DNA of 64,000 nt. It comes from Phyllobacterium sophorae (GTDB lineage: Bacteria > Pseudomonadota > Alphaproteobacteria > Rhizobiales > Rhizobiaceae). The notes below the pieces were generated by a model, which worked only from the letters and a program-made list of their open reading frames with translations, was not told the DNA's origin and ran no database searches. This document shows, piece by piece, positions 1 to 8,714 of the stretch. The stretch spans positions 248,001 to 312,000 of the forward strand of contig NZ_PGGM01000001.1 in assembly GCF_003010965.1 (NCBI RefSeq). The letters are read 5' to 3'. Within the stretch, counting starts at the first letter, position 1, and every line of letters begins with the position of its first letter. The position numbers and the translations under genes are program-made.

Positions 1-729
1 GCGGACGGCGTGAAGTCACGGCTGCGCGACATGGCTGGCATCAAGACGGTCAATTGGGAATATGGCCAGTCGGGCATCGTCTGCACCGTCTCCCATGAGC
101 GGCCGCATCATGGCCGCGCCGAAGAGCACTTCCTCCCCGCCGGTCCCTTCGCCATCCTGCCGCTAAAGGGTAACCGCTCCTCACTGGTCTGGACCGAGCG
201 GACAGACGATGCCGAACGGCTGATCAACGATGATGATTTCGTCTTTGAACACGAGCTGGAGTTGCGTTTCGGATTGAAGCTCGGAGAATTGCATGTGGAA
301 GGCCCCCGCAAATCGTTCCCGCTCGGCCTGACTTTGGCGCGCGACTTCGTCAAGCCGCGTTTTGCGCTGGCCGGCGATGCAGCCCATGGAATCCACCCCA
401 TTGCCGGGCAAGGCCTCAATCTTGGCTTCAAGGACGCTGCGGCGCTCGCGGAGACGATCGTCGACGCCGACCGGCTCGGTCTCGACATCGGCTCGATCGC
501 GGTGCTCGAGCGCTACCAGACCTGGCGGCGCTTCGACACGGTGCAGATGGGTGTCACCACCGACGTTTTGAACCGGCTGTTCTCGAACGACAATGTGCCG
601 GTTCGCGCCTTGCGCGACTTCGGCCTCGGCCTCGTCGAACGGATGCCGCGGCTCAAGGGATTTTTCATCCGCCAGGCCGCGGGATTGTCGACGACTGCGC
701 CCAAATTGCTGCAGGGCCAGCCGATCTAG
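1..729 (+). CDS. UbiH/UbiF-family FAD-dependent monooxygenase, C-terminal part
   Basis: The reading frame is already open at base 1, so the N-terminus with the FAD-binding GxGxxG lies outside the window; 242 residues are visible. The second FAD motif of aromatic-ring hydroxylases is clear (GDAAHGIHPIAGQGLNLG, about nt 376-430), the signature of the UbiH/UbiF/Coq6 group that hydroxylates ubiquinone precursors at the membrane. A GTG at nt 10 is unlikely to be the true start because the motif would lie only about 120 residues in, where the family has about 290. Which ring position is hydroxylated (UbiH, UbiF, UbiI or UbiL) cannot be told from this part. The 3' end overlaps the convergent aldo/keto reductase by 4 nt. 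Confidence 0.88.
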   Translation, partial: ADGVKSRLRDMAGIKTVNWEYGQSGIVCTVSHERPHHGRAEEHFLPAGPFAILPLKGNRSSLVWTERTDDAERLINDDDFVFEHELELRFGLKLGELHVEGPRKSFPLGLTLARDFVKPRFALAGDAAHGIHPIAGQGLNLGFKDAAALAETIVDADRLGLDIGSIAVLERYQTWRRFDTVQMGVTTDVLNRLFSNDNVPVRALRDFGLGLVERMPRLKGFFIRQAAGLSTTAPKLLQGQPI

Positions 730-1766
730 AGCGGACGCGGATACGTGCGGTAGATCGCGTCAATCTCCTTGAGGATTTCCGGCGACAGCGTAATCGAGCT
801 CGCCCAGATATCGGTCTTCAGCTGCTCCATCGAGGTGGCGCCGATGATAACCGACGTCATGAACGGCCGCGTGAGGGCAAAGGCGATAGCCATCTGCGCC
901 ACGTCGAGCCCATGCTTGCGAGCAAGATCGATATAGGCCCTGACGGCGGGCGCGGAATGTTCATTGCTGCGCCACAGCCCCCCCGGCTGAATCGCGCCGC
1001 GCGTTCCCGCGGGTGTTTTCCCGTCGAGATATTTTCCGGTGAGTACACCCGAAGCCAACGAGGAATAAGCCAGGAGCCCGACATCCTCGTGATGGCTGAG
1101 TTCGGCAAGATCGAGATCGAATACACGTTGGATCAGGCTATATTCGTTCTGCACGGAAGCAACCCGCGGCAGGCCGCTGCGTTCCGCAAGCTTCAACCAT
1201 TGGCCAATGCCCCAAGCCGTCTCATTGGACAGCCCAATGTGCCGGACCTTGCCTTCCTTCACCATGTCGTCAAGGCCAGCGAGCGTCTCGTCGATCTGTG
1301 TCATGGCCAATGCCCTGTCCTGGGACTGAGGCGCATACTTCCAGGCAGAGCCAAAGTGATAATGGCCGCGGGCAGGATAATGTACCTGGTAGAGATCGAT
1401 ATAATCAGTCTGCAGCCGCTTCAGGCTGCCTTCCACCGCCTCACGCACCGACTTCCTGTCCGGAGGTGTGCCGTTGCGGATCCAGCTGTTGCCGCCGCCG
1501 GAAATTTTGGTCGCAAGCACGAATTTGTCGCGTTTGCCGGTTTTCTTGAACCATGTGCCGATATAGGTTTCGGTCTTGCCATAGGTCTCGGGGGTTGACG
1601 GAATGGCATAGACTTCCGCCGTATCCATGAAATTGACGCCTGCATCGAGTGCATAGTCGATCTGCCGATGCGCATCCTCTTCCGTGTTCTGCACACCCCA
1701 GGTCATCGTGCCGAGGCAAATTTCCGTAACGTCAATATTCGTACGGCCAAGTTTTTTCAGTTTCAC
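726..1766 (-). CDS. Tas-like NADP(H)-dependent aldo/keto reductase
   Basis: A 346-residue TIM-barrel oxidoreductase of the AKR superfamily, closest in my recollection to E. coli Tas: LGTMTWG near the N-terminus, the catalytic tetrad D-x4-Y (DTAEVY), K (in ATKISGGG) and H (QVHYP), and the NADP-binding C-terminal segment (SSLASGVLTGKY, IIGATSMEQL). I chose the GTG at 1766: it gives a protein that lines up with Tas from residue 1 and has an AGGAAAA ribosome binding site. An ATG at 1814 would add 16 residues rich in K, Q and S and overlap the upstream gene. The physiological substrate is unknown; the family reduces aldehydes and ketones in the cytoplasm. Probably co-transcribed with the membrane protein upstream. 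Confidence 0.85.
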   Translation of the reverse strand: MKLKKLGRTNIDVTEICLGTMTWGVQNTEEDAHRQIDYALDAGVNFMDTAEVYAIPSTPETYGKTETYIGTWFKKTGKRDKFVLATKISGGGNSWIRNGTPPDRKSVREAVEGSLKRLQTDYIDLYQVHYPARGHYHFGSAWKYAPQSQDRALAMTQIDETLAGLDDMVKEGKVRHIGLSNETAWGIGQWLKLAERSGLPRVASVQNEYSLIQRVFDLDLAELSHHEDVGLLAYSSLASGVLTGKYLDGKTPAGTRGAIQPGGLWRSNEHSAPAVRAYIDLARKHGLDVAQMAIAFALTRPFMTSVIIGATSMEQLKTDIWASSITLSPEILKEIDAIYRTYPRPL

Positions 1767-1794
1767 GGGATTTTCCTGTTTCGATTTGGGTTGA

Positions 1795-2334
1795 TCAGTC
1801 GACTTGGAGGCCAAGCCTCTGCTTGAGCTTTCTGACCCGCTGCCCGTAAAGTTGGGAGACCGGAACGGCAGCAGCAGCCGCGCCTACCATATCAATCAAT
1901 TCATACTTTTCCAGATCATTGAGCCGCTCACGCAGAAGCGGCGACGTTTTTTCGATGACCGTCGGCGTATCGCCAACCTGGGCGAAGGCCCATTTGGCAT
2001 AAATCATCGCCTCGTCTGCCTTCCAGGGATTGCTGATATCGATGATGGCGCTCCGGACCGCGTCAAAATGATTTTCCGTAATCAGGCCATCTTCCGCAAT
2101 GATCGCAAAAATCACTGTTGCCGCAGCGAGAACAGGATCCTCGATGGCGGTCAGCGGCGAATGCTCGGCCATTTTCCTTATCTTTCTACGCCGAAAATAT
2201 CCACGCGCACGCCCTGCACTGTCGATCAATTCACTCGCCGCTTCACCCAGCACTTTCATCCTGTACCACCAGAACAAGCCGCCGCCGAGGATTCCCAAAA
2301 CTGCGAGGACAAAATGCATGATCAAATCCCTCAA
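1795..2334 (-). CDS. Membrane-anchored TerB-like hypothetical protein
   Basis: 179 residues. A hydrophobic N-terminal segment (about residues 5-23, FVLAVLGILGGGLFWWY) probably anchors it to the inner membrane, followed by a basic patch (RRRKIRK). The middle (DPVLAAATVIFAIIAEDGLITENHF) resembles the helical core of TerB/DjlA-like domains, in which acidic residues bind metal, but I cannot confirm the fold. It lies directly upstream of the aldo/keto reductase on the same strand (28 nt apart with the GTG start), which suggests one transcript. No specific function can be given. Confidence 0.7.
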   Translation of the reverse strand: MRDLIMHFVLAVLGILGGGLFWWYRMKVLGEAASELIDSAGRARGYFRRRKIRKMAEHSPLTAIEDPVLAAATVIFAIIAEDGLITENHFDAVRSAIIDISNPWKADEAMIYAKWAFAQVGDTPTVIEKTSPLLRERLNDLEKYELIDMVGAAAAAVPVSQLYGQRVRKLKQRLGLQVD

Positions 2335-2412
2335 TAAAAAGGCGAATTCTACGAAAGGGAAATGGAAGGGTAAATTAGGCGATGGAATAATGCGGTGCCA
2401 TGGATATGATAC

Positions 2413-2437
2413 GGAACCATGCTAACTCGGAGCCGTT
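2413..2437 (+). promoter_or_regulatory. EcfG/RpoE2-type general stress promoter of osmC
   Basis: GGAAC (2413-2417), a 16-nt spacer, then CGTT (2434-2437). This matches the alphaproteobacterial EcfG (general stress response sigma) consensus exactly and sits 65 nt before the osmC start. A perfect 9-bp inverted repeat, CCGTTATCG and CGATAACGG (2433-2441 / 2449-2457), overlaps the -10 element and could be an operator or a 5' mRNA hairpin. The promoter call is from the sequence alone. Confidence 0.7.
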
Positions 2438-2501
2438 ATCGCCACGCCCGATAACGGTGCGATCACGCCCAATGCAACCAATTTTAACGAGGGAGATACA
2501 A

Positions 2502-2939
2502 ATGGATAGACAAGCAACGGCGATCTGGAAAGGCGCGCTTGCCGACGGTTCCGGTACGCTCGATACACAGAGCGGAGCGCTCAAAGGTCTTCCTTACAAC
2601 TTCAAGGCGCGATTTCAGGATGAAAGCGGCACCTCCGGCACCAATCCAGAAGAGTTGCTGGCGGCCGCCCATGCCGGCTGCTTCGCGATGCAGCTTTCGC
2701 ATTTCCTGGCGGAGAACGGAACGCCGGCGGAGCAGCTCGACGCCAAGGCAACAGTGACTGTAAATCCGGCCGCCGGCGGCGGCTTCGAGATCACCAGGAG
2801 TGCGCTGACACTGATTGGCAATGTTCCTGGTATCGACGAGGCAACGTTCACCAAGCTTGCAGGTCAGGCGAAAGCCAGTTGCCCGCTGTCAAAGGCCCTT
2901 GGCGCGATAGAAGTCACACTGGACGCCAAGCTGGCGTGA
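2502..2939 (+). CDS. osmC: OsmC family peroxiredoxin
   Basis: A 145-residue thiol peroxidase of the OsmC/Ohr family that reduces organic hydroperoxides in the cytoplasm. Both redox cysteines are visible: the peroxidatic one in HAGCFAMQLS and the resolving one in KASCPLSKAL, with the family motif NPEELLAAAHA. The ATG at 2502 has a GAGGGAG ribosome binding site; the longer open frame back to 2400 runs through the promoter and is not used. The EcfG-type promoter upstream fits the known role of OsmC proteins in osmotic and stationary-phase stress. It stands alone, with a short gap to a convergent gene. Confidence 0.93.
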   Translation: MDRQATAIWKGALADGSGTLDTQSGALKGLPYNFKARFQDESGTSGTNPEELLAAAHAGCFAMQLSHFLAENGTPAEQLDAKATVTVNPAAGGGFEITRSALTLIGNVPGIDEATFTKLAGQAKASCPLSKALGAIEVTLDAKLA

Positions 2940-2983
2940 GACCGGCTTTGAACAAATCGAGTCTCGATCGACAGTAGAGCCGT

Positions 2984-3385
2984 CTAGGGCTCCGTGGACA
3001 ATTGGAAGGTCAACGTAATGACTTTCCAATTGTCATACTCTTCTTCCTGTAGTTGGAACGGAGCTGATCGGTTCAATGCCCGGCGAATACTGAGGATCGC
3101 CGACTTGAGCTCGGAAGCTGGGGCTCCGCTACCTGCAATTTCTGGTGTGCCCTCAATAGCGCCCTTACGATTGAGATGAATCTTCGCAGTAATAGTAATT
3201 GGCTGACTTCCCACCAAATCAAAAGGATGCAGCCAATTGCTTTCGATTTCTCGCTGCACGCGGGCTAGACCCTCTTTCGATAGGCTTGCTGCGTGGCTTA
3301 GTGGAATTATCACAGTGAATGCGATAAGAGCGAGAAAGGCACGGGCATCCACGTTCCAGAGGGTACAACGTCCCGTTCCCTTCAT
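2984..3385 (-). CDS. Secreted TonB/TolA C-terminal-like protein
   Basis: 133 residues. An N-terminal segment (about 12-32, ALIAFTVIIPLSHA) reads as a signal peptide with cleavage after SHA-A. The rest has the layout of TonB/TolA C-terminal domains: VQREIESNWLHPF, then strands with ITAKIHLNRKGAIEG, a helix (ELKSAILSIRRALNRSAPF) and a final strand (WKVITLTFQL). There is no proline-rich spacer or retained membrane anchor, so it is not a normal TonB; periplasmic proteins of this kind are common in Rhizobiales and their role is unknown. The last codons carry a near-perfect inverted repeat (see 2997-3034). Confidence 0.6.
   Translation of the reverse strand: MKGTGRCTLWNVDARAFLALIAFTVIIPLSHAASLSKEGLARVQREIESNWLHPFDLVGSQPITITAKIHLNRKGAIEGTPEIAGSGAPASELKSAILSIRRALNRSAPFQLQEEEYDNWKVITLTFQLSTEP
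2997..3034. repeat. Inverted repeat at the end of the TonB-like gene
   Basis: GACAATTGGAAGGTC (2997-3011) and GACTTTCCAATTGTC (3020-3034) pair at 14 of 15 positions across an 8-nt loop. The repeat lies just inside the 3' end of the coding region, so both arms are translated. It may act in transcript termination or mRNA end protection, although no T-tract follows. Confidence 0.6.
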
Positions 3386-3493
3386 TTCAATGCTCCCATT
3401 AAAGATAAAGTATGGTTGGTCCTTTACCGAAGGATGACGTGGCCAACAACCGCTACCTTAGTCTAGGGGCTCTATCTTGTCGGTCATATGCGG

Positions 3494-4273
3494 TCACACC
3501 CGCCGCTCGACCATCATCTTCTTGATCTCGGCAATCGCCTTGGCCGGGTTCAGACCCTTGGGGCAGGTTTGCGCGCAGTTCATGATCGTGTGGCAACGAT
3601 AGAGGCGGAATGGATCTTCAAGGTTGTCGAGCCGCTCGCCCGTCGCTTCGTCGCGGCTGTCGATCAGCCAGCGATAGGCCTGGAGCAAAACGGCGGGGCC
3701 GAGGTAGCGATCGCCATTCCACCAGTAACTCGGGCAGGATGTCGAGCAGCAGGCGCAGAGGATGCACTCATAAAGGCCGTCTAGCTTGGCACGGTCCTCA
3801 TGGCTCTGCAGCCATTCCTTCGCGGGCTCGGGCGAGACCGTCTTCAGCCAGGGTTCGATCGACCGGTGCTGGGCATAGAAGTTGGAAAGGTCCGGCACCA
3901 GATCCTTTACCACCGGCAGATGCGGCAGCGGATAGATTTTCACCGGTCCCTTGATCTCGTCCATGCCCTTGGTGCAGGCGAGTGTATTGGTCCCGTCGAT
4001 ATTCATGGCGCAGGAACCGCAAATGCCTTCACGGCAGGAGCGGCGCAGCGTCAGTGTTGGATCGATCTTGTTCTTGATCCACAACAGGCCATCGAGAACC
4101 ATCGGGCCGCAATCGTCCAGATCGACATAATAGGTATCGATGCGCGGGTTTTCGCCATCGTCCGGCGACCAGCGGTAAATCCGGTACTCGCGCAGATTGT
4201 TCGCGCCCTGCGGACGATCCCAGGTCTTGCCGGGACGCATCTGCGAGTTCTTGGGAAGTGCAAGTTCAACCAT
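3494..4273 (-). CDS. sdhB: Succinate dehydrogenase iron-sulfur subunit
   Basis: 259 residues. Complex II subunit that passes electrons from the flavoprotein to ubiquinone. All three cluster motifs are present: the [2Fe-2S] ligands CREGICGSC...C (about residues 73-93), the second cluster region [12 protein letters not shown], and [17 protein letters not shown] near the C-terminus. It is the last gene of sdhCDAB, 18 nt after sdhA. No strong terminator follows within the gap to the TonB-like gene. Confidence 0.97.
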   Translation of the reverse strand: MVELALPKNSQMRPGKTWDRPQGANNLREYRIYRWSPDDGENPRIDTYYVDLDDCGPMVLDGLLWIKNKIDPTLTLRRSCREGICGSCAMNIDGTNTLACTKGMDEIKGPVKIYPLPHLPVVKDLVPDLSNFYAQHRSIEPWLKTVSPEPAKEWLQSHEDRAKLDGLYECILCACCSTSCPSYWWNGDRYLGPAVLLQAYRWLIDSRDEATGERLDNLEDPFRLYRCHTIMNCAQTCPKGLNPAKAIAEIKKMMVERRV

Positions 4274-4291
4274 GATATTCTGGTTCCTTGA

Positions 4292-6124
4292 TCAATACAC
4301 ACGCGCTTTCGGCGCGATCTTGGCGAGGCTGATGCCGCCGTCCTCTTCCTTGACCAGCGGGTCAAGGTGGACAGGACGGTAACCGAGCGTAACCCTGCCG
4401 TCCGGAGTGAGCCAGGCGAGGCTGTGCTTGCGCCAGTTGACGTCATCGCGGCTCGGGAAATCCTCATGCGCATGGGCGCCCCGGCTTTCCTTGCGCGCTT
4501 CGGCGGCAACGACGGTCGTCAGGGCGTTGGCCATCAGGTTTTCCAGTTCCAGCGTTTCCACCAGATCGGAATTCCAGATCATCGAGCGGTCGGTGACCTT
4601 GACGTCCGGTAGTTCGCTCCAGATCTTTTCCATACGCTGTACGCCGGATTTCAACGAATCAGAGGTTCGGAACACGGCCGCATCTTCCTGCATCGTCCGC
4701 TGCATCTTTTCGCGTAAAGCAGCAGTCGGCGTACTGCCATTGGCATGACGCAGACGGTCGAAGCGACCCATGATCTTCATCACCGAAGCTTCGTTTATGT
4801 CCGGGATCTTGGCATTGCGGTCGATCACCTCGCCAGCGCGGATCGCGGCTGCGCGCCCGAACACGACAAGATCGATCAGCGAGTTGGAGCCGAGACGGTT
4901 TGCCCCATGCACCGAGGCACAGCCCGCTTCGCCAACGGCCATCAGGCCAGGCTGGATGCGGTCGGGATTGTCGGGGGTCGGGTTGAGCGCCTCACCCCAA
5001 TAATTGGTTGGGATGCCGCCCATATTATAGTGAACCGTCGGGAGGACCGGAATCGGCTCCTTGGTGAGGTCGACGCCGGCGAAAATCTTCGCCGATTCCG
5101 AAATGCCGGGGAGGCGTTCGTGCAGGACAGCAGGATCGAGGTGATCCAGATGCAGGAAGATGTGGTCCTTGTTCTTGCCGACGCCGCGGCCCTCGCGAAT
5201 TTCCAGCGTCATGCAACGCGAAACCACGTCGCGCGATGCAAGATCCTTGGCCGAGGGTGCATAGCGCTCCATGAAGCGCTCCCCTTCGGAATTGACGAGA
5301 TAGCCGCCCTCCCCGCGCGCACCTTCGGTGATCAGGCAGCCGGCGCCGTAGATGCCGGTAGGGTGGAACTGCACGAACTCCATATCCTGCAGCGGCAAGC
5401 CCGCGCGGGCGACCATGCCACCGCCATCCCCCGTGCAGGTGTGTGCGGAGGTTGCTGAAAAATAGGAGCGTCCATAGCCGCCCGTCGCCATGACAACCAT
5501 CTTCGCCGCAAAGCGGTGGATCGTGCCATCGTCGAGGTTCCAGGCGACGACGCCAGTGATCGTGCCATCTTCATCCTGGATAAGGTCGAGCGCGAAATAT
5601 TCGATGAAGAACTGCGCATTGTTGCGCAAGGACTGGCCGTACAAGGTGTGCAGGATGGCGTGGCCCGTGCGGTCAGCCGCGGCGCAGGTGCGCTGCACGG
5701 GCGGACCATCGCCATAATTCATCATGTGCCCGCCAAACGGGCGCTGGTAGATTTTTCCGGCTTCGGTGCGGGAGAACGGCACACCGTAATGTTCGAGCTC
5801 ATAGACCGCCGCTGGCGCTTCGCGGGCAAGATATTCCATCGCGTCGGTGTCGCCGAGCCAATCGGAGCCTTTGACGGTGTCATACATGTGCCATTGCCAG
5901 GAATCCGGGCCCATATTGCTGAGCGAGGCGGCGATCCCGCCCTGCGCCGCAACCGTGTGCGAGCGTGTGGGGAAGACCTTGGTAATACACGCTGTCTTCA
6001 GGCCCTGTTCGGCCATGCCAAGCGTTGCCCGCAGGCCAGCGCCGCCGGCTCCGACCACGACCACATCGAATTTGTGATCGACGAATGTGTAGGCCTTGCC
6101 GCCCGTTTTATCTGTTGGTGCCAT
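4292..6124 (-). CDS. sdhA: Succinate dehydrogenase flavoprotein subunit
   Basis: 610 residues, the usual length. Oxidises succinate to fumarate with covalently bound FAD. Visible are the dinucleotide-binding GAGGAGLRA (about residues 26-34), the FAD-attachment region [11 protein letters not shown] with the modified histidine, the substrate and active-site segments ([18 protein letters not shown]), and the C-terminal [18 protein letters not shown]. It lies between sdhD (8 nt) and sdhB (18 nt), so the subunits are translated from one message. Confidence 0.97.
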   Translation of the reverse strand: MAPTDKTGGKAYTFVDHKFDVVVVGAGGAGLRATLGMAEQGLKTACITKVFPTRSHTVAAQGGIAASLSNMGPDSWQWHMYDTVKGSDWLGDTDAMEYLAREAPAAVYELEHYGVPFSRTEAGKIYQRPFGGHMMNYGDGPPVQRTCAAADRTGHAILHTLYGQSLRNNAQFFIEYFALDLIQDEDGTITGVVAWNLDDGTIHRFAAKMVVMATGGYGRSYFSATSAHTCTGDGGGMVARAGLPLQDMEFVQFHPTGIYGAGCLITEGARGEGGYLVNSEGERFMERYAPSAKDLASRDVVSRCMTLEIREGRGVGKNKDHIFLHLDHLDPAVLHERLPGISESAKIFAGVDLTKEPIPVLPTVHYNMGGIPTNYWGEALNPTPDNPDRIQPGLMAVGEAGCASVHGANRLGSNSLIDLVVFGRAAAIRAGEVIDRNAKIPDINEASVMKIMGRFDRLRHANGSTPTAALREKMQRTMQEDAAVFRTSDSLKSGVQRMEKIWSELPDVKVTDRSMIWNSDLVETLELENLMANALTTVVAAEARKESRGAHAHEDFPSRDDVNWRKHSLAWLTPDGRVTLGYRPVHLDPLVKEEDGGISLAKIAPKARVY

Positions 6125-6132
6125 GATAGAGG

Positions 6133-6516
6133 TTAGCCTCCAAAGCTCAGCTTGAGGATCGCAAAGATGCTGACAATGCCAACCGCCAGAGCGAAGAAGG
6201 TATTGAGCATCAGCAGCACGATCTTGGTGCCTTCGCCGTGTACATAATCTTCAATGATCACCTGCATGCCGAGGCGCATATGATAGAGACCGGAGATGAT
6301 CACCATCAATAGAACCAGGGCTGTCAGCGGGTGGGAGAGTGCCGCCCTTGTCTCGGCATAGCCAGCGCCATGCAGCGACAGGATCAACCCTATGAAAAAC
6401 AGCAGCAGCGGTATGTTGGCGACAGCTGTCAGCCGCTGACGCCAGAAATGATCCGTGCCTTCCTTCGCAGATCCCAATCCGCGAACCTTGCCAAGCGGCG
6501 TGCGCATGTCACCCAT
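6133..6516 (-). CDS. sdhD: Succinate dehydrogenase membrane anchor subunit D
   Basis: 127 residues with three predicted membrane spans (about 32-50, 62-82 and 95-120). It begins [20 protein letters not shown], typical of rhizobial SdhD, and has the [16 protein letters not shown] segment that carries the conserved Asp-Tyr of the quinone pocket. With SdhC it anchors the SdhAB heterodimer and binds haem b and ubiquinone. It is 14 nt downstream of sdhC and 8 nt upstream of sdhA. Confidence 0.94.
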   Translation of the reverse strand: MGDMRTPLGKVRGLGSAKEGTDHFWRQRLTAVANIPLLLFFIGLILSLHGAGYAETRAALSHPLTALVLLMVIISGLYHMRLGMQVIIEDYVHGEGTKIVLLMLNTFFALAVGIVSIFAILKLSFGG

Positions 6517-6530
6517 CGCTCAAATCTCCC

Positions 6531-6929
6531 TTAAGCTATTGTGAATGCAGCGATCCAGATGAGGATCGTCAATGCGACGGAAAGAATGAGCGAGGCCCAG
6601 GCCATCTTCGTGGTCGTGTCCTTGTCGAGGCCACGGCCAGTATCCCAGATCAGATGGCGTATGCCCCCGATCATGTGGTGAATGAGTGCCCAGGTGTAGC
6701 CAAGCAGCACCAGACGGCCGATCCAGGAGCCGTAGATAGCATTGACGAAATTGAAGTATTCTTCATTCGTGGCCGCCGCAATCAGCCACCAGGCAACCAG
6801 CAACGTGCCAACATAGAGCGCCGAGCCGGTGATCCGGTGGACGATGGACATGACCATGGTTGGGATGGGCTTGTAGATTTGCAAATGCGGCGACAGTGGC
6901 CGGTTTGCTGAAGAACGAGATTGGGTCAT
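6531..6929 (-). CDS. sdhC: Succinate dehydrogenase cytochrome b556 subunit
   Basis: 132 residues. The start at 6929 begins MTQSRSSANRPLSPHLQIYK, the standard N-terminus of alphaproteobacterial SdhC; the frame stays open upstream but only through the repeat-rich leader. The quinone and haem motifs SIVHRITGSALY and WALIHHMIGGIRHLIWD are present, with three membrane spans. It is the first gene of sdhCDAB. Its leader is unusually long and holds a 27-bp inverted repeat; a 16-bp motif shared with mdh lies about 440 bp upstream of the start codon. Confidence 0.93.
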   Translation of the reverse strand: MTQSRSSANRPLSPHLQIYKPIPTMVMSIVHRITGSALYVGTLLVAWWLIAAATNEEYFNFVNAIYGSWIGRLVLLGYTWALIHHMIGGIRHLIWDTGRGLDKDTTTKMAWASLILSVALTILIWIAAFTIA

Positions 6930-6976
6930 ATTGAAGCGTTCTGCCGGTGAGAATTCGGGACAAGGTCGAGGGGTTT

Positions 6977-7116
6977 GGCGAGGCCGATGTCTTTCCATCG
7001 GACGAAGCCAGGGCCCGAAGGATTTGGCTCGAATTCGCCCGGCCCTTCGGGTTTCCGGCCGGTGGCCAACCACATTGTCAGGCGGCGTTGTCCGATGGAA
7101 AGACATCGGCCTCGCC
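6977..7116. repeat. 27-bp perfect inverted repeat element in the sdhC leader
   Basis: The arms 6977-7003 and 7090-7116 are exact reverse complements (27 of 27). Each arm is also a small hairpin by itself (CCGATG, 6-nt loop, CATCGG). The 86 bp between them hold a further 8-bp stem, CCCGAAGG (7014-7021) with CCTTCGGG (7044-7051). The form is that of a small palindromic mobile repeat (MITE/RIME-like) or a large leader RNA structure. It would lie in the 5' untranslated region of sdhC if transcription starts near the 7370 motif. Confidence 0.7.
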
Positions 7117-7369
7117 ACCTTCCTCGCGGATTGGCTCGCCATCCGAGAAACAGAACGTCTTCTATATGACCGAATCTCGCTCTAAGATTTGTCTTGCTCA
7201 TAGCGTCCCCAAGAGTAGCGCCACATCTGGTTAGACGGGCAGGGCCGAAAAGGCTGGATAGAGGCAATTTAGAAGGGTTTTAATCCGGTTTTTGCACTGC
7301 GTCAAAGCCCCATTCCGCCCCCTCATGCGGCGAATTGGCGTCAATAGCAAGTCAATAAGGTTTGTGCTT

Positions 7370-7385
7370 TAAATTCAATCGTTTA
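7370..7385 (-). promoter_or_regulatory. 16-bp motif shared by the sdh and mdh upstream regions
   Basis: On the minus strand it reads TAAACGATTGAATTTA. The same 16 bases occur at 30562-30577 upstream of mdh, also on the minus strand. Both operons encode TCA cycle enzymes. It is a candidate binding site for a shared regulator; I do not recognise the regulator. Confidence 0.55.
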
Positions 7386-7503
7386 AAGGTCGAGAAACGG
7401 CCCTGAAAAGGCAAATTCCTGCGACTGTGTGCTGCAAAAAATTATTTGAGTGAGTCTGTCCGGATAGCCTCCGGACGACACTGTCTGGGGTCATTTGGCC
7501 GAT

Positions 7504-7547
7504 GTTTGTCTGCGACAAACGGGGTCGTCGGCAGAATGCCGCCGACC
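7504..7547 (-). terminator. Tandem hairpins after the acetyltransferase gene
   Basis: Two hairpins lie 27-70 nt beyond the stop codon of the minus-strand gene: 7523-7547 (10-bp stem with one mismatch, GGTCGTCGGC / GCCGCCGACC) and 7504-7520 (GTTTGTC, loop TGC, GACAAAC). No T-tract follows, so intrinsic termination is uncertain; they may protect the 3' end. Confidence 0.35.
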
Positions 7548-7573
7548 TGGCTGCAACCCTGCATTGCTGCCAC

Positions 7574-8047
7574 CTACTGGTTACCAAACCTGATAATGAA
7601 GCTCGTCCAGTCGGCCGGCGCCGCGACCTGTTCGTAAAGCTTGCGGCCGTCCTCAGGAACGCGCGGCGCGTTCAGCGAAAGCTTGGTCCAGCCGCGCTCC
7701 TCCGCCTTGTCGGCCAGCACATCGATCAAGGCCTTGGCAATGCCTTTACCGCGGTGGTCATGATGCACATAAATATGATCGACCTGACCGGCACGCATCC
7801 CGGAAACCGGCTCGGGAAGATCGTAGAAAATAACGAAGCCCACGAGATGGCCGTCGAGGCGTGCACCGGCGATTTCCGCTGCACGGTCACGCAAAAGGTT
7901 TTCCGCATAGTAGTCGTCCGGACGGCGCGGCGCGCCACGTTTCAACGCCTGGGCATAGCTGGCCAGCAGCGGGGCGAATTCATGGGCATCGCTCAGATGC
8001 AGGAGTGAAATGTCGATGGCGTGTTCGTCAGCTGTCTTTTTGGTCAT
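7574..8047 (-). CDS. GNAT family N-acetyltransferase
   Basis: 157 residues with the GNAT fold. Motif A, which binds acetyl-CoA, is visible as VHHDHRGKGIAKALID (about residues 101-116), preceded by the strand GQVDHIYV and followed by WTKLSLNAPRVPEDGRKLYEQVA. The substrate is not predictable; such enzymes acetylate small amines, antibiotics or protein N-termini. It is a single gene, with sdh on one side and a divergent secreted-protein gene on the other. Confidence 0.83.
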   Translation of the reverse strand: MTKKTADEHAIDISLLHLSDAHEFAPLLASYAQALKRGAPRRPDDYYAENLLRDRAAEIAGARLDGHLVGFVIFYDLPEPVSGMRAGQVDHIYVHHDHRGKGIAKALIDVLADKAEERGWTKLSLNAPRVPEDGRKLYEQVAAPADWTSFIIRFGNQ

Positions 8048-8226
8048 GATCGCTTTTCCGTCCCTTCATGCCTGCCTGATCGTCGTCTTGAGGATTGGTT
8101 GATTGTGCCGCGCCCGTCAACCTGCGCCCGGTATGAAAATCGATTTGATTAGGTTTGGGCAGATGACAATCATTAATAAAAGGTTAATCTCAACGTTGAT
8201 GAAGTTGTCCCATCAGAGGTGCCGCC

Positions 8227-8634
8227 ATGGTTCAAAAGAGAATTGCCTGCTCGGTTTTGGCATCGATGGGTTTGGCGCTTGCCCTGGCGGCTTCCCAAGT
8301 GGCAGCTGCAAACGATTTCAATAGCAGCAACACCTACGGTGATGAATACGGCAACGTCATCACGCACGAGGCTGGTGGCCCGAAGATCGTCTTCGTTGGT
8401 GCTTCGGCGGCACAATCCGATAGCTTGGGCCGCAGTATCCGGCGGCAGGTTCCGGTCTATAAGCGCGCCAAAGGCCCATCGGTAATTTCTCCGGTTGGCG
8501 ATCCGGTCGTTCTGGGCGCCGTCCCGGCACCGAATACGGGATGCAGCAGTCCCCTCCTCATCCAGGGGCGCGGTTACATGTATGGTCTCGACCGCAACGA
8601 AACGCCGGTTATTGGTCATCCTGACTGCGACTAG
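8227..8634 (+). CDS. Small secreted hypothetical protein
   Basis: 135 residues. The N-terminus is a good Sec signal peptide (KR, then ASMGLALALAASQVAA, cleavage after VAA-A). The mature part has no domain I recognise; it contains two cysteines (GCSSP and PDCD at the C-terminus) that could form a disulfide in the periplasm. The start ATG has a GAGGTGCCGCC leader. It lies 80 bp upstream of queC and may be transcribed separately. Function unknown. Confidence 0.6.
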   Translation: MVQKRIACSVLASMGLALALAASQVAAANDFNSSNTYGDEYGNVITHEAGGPKIVFVGASAAQSDSLGRSIRRQVPVYKRAKGPSVISPVGDPVVLGAVPAPNTGCSSPLLIQGRGYMYGLDRNETPVIGHPDCD

Positions 8635-8714
8635 CACCGGTCCTTCGGAGATTTGATTTGCCTCGGTGAGCCGCGCCCTGTAAAGGGGGCCGCTTCATCG
8701 AAGAGGTAGTACTC

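Larger units (their letters stand above)
6930..7573 (-). other. Long non-coding leader and promoter region of sdhCDAB
   Basis: 644 bp without a supportable gene. From sdhC outward it holds: a weak ribosome binding region, the inverted-repeat element at 6977-7116, about 250 bp of AT-richer sequence with the 16-bp motif at 7370-7385, and two hairpins at 7504-7547 that probably belong to the end of the acetyltransferase gene. A TTGAC-like element occurs near 7350 on the minus strand, but I could not place a convincing -10. Confidence 0.6.

Noticed and set aside
8635-8714. Possible preQ1 riboswitch before queC
   Set aside because: None of the conserved preQ1-I or preQ1-II core features is visible in the 80 bp.
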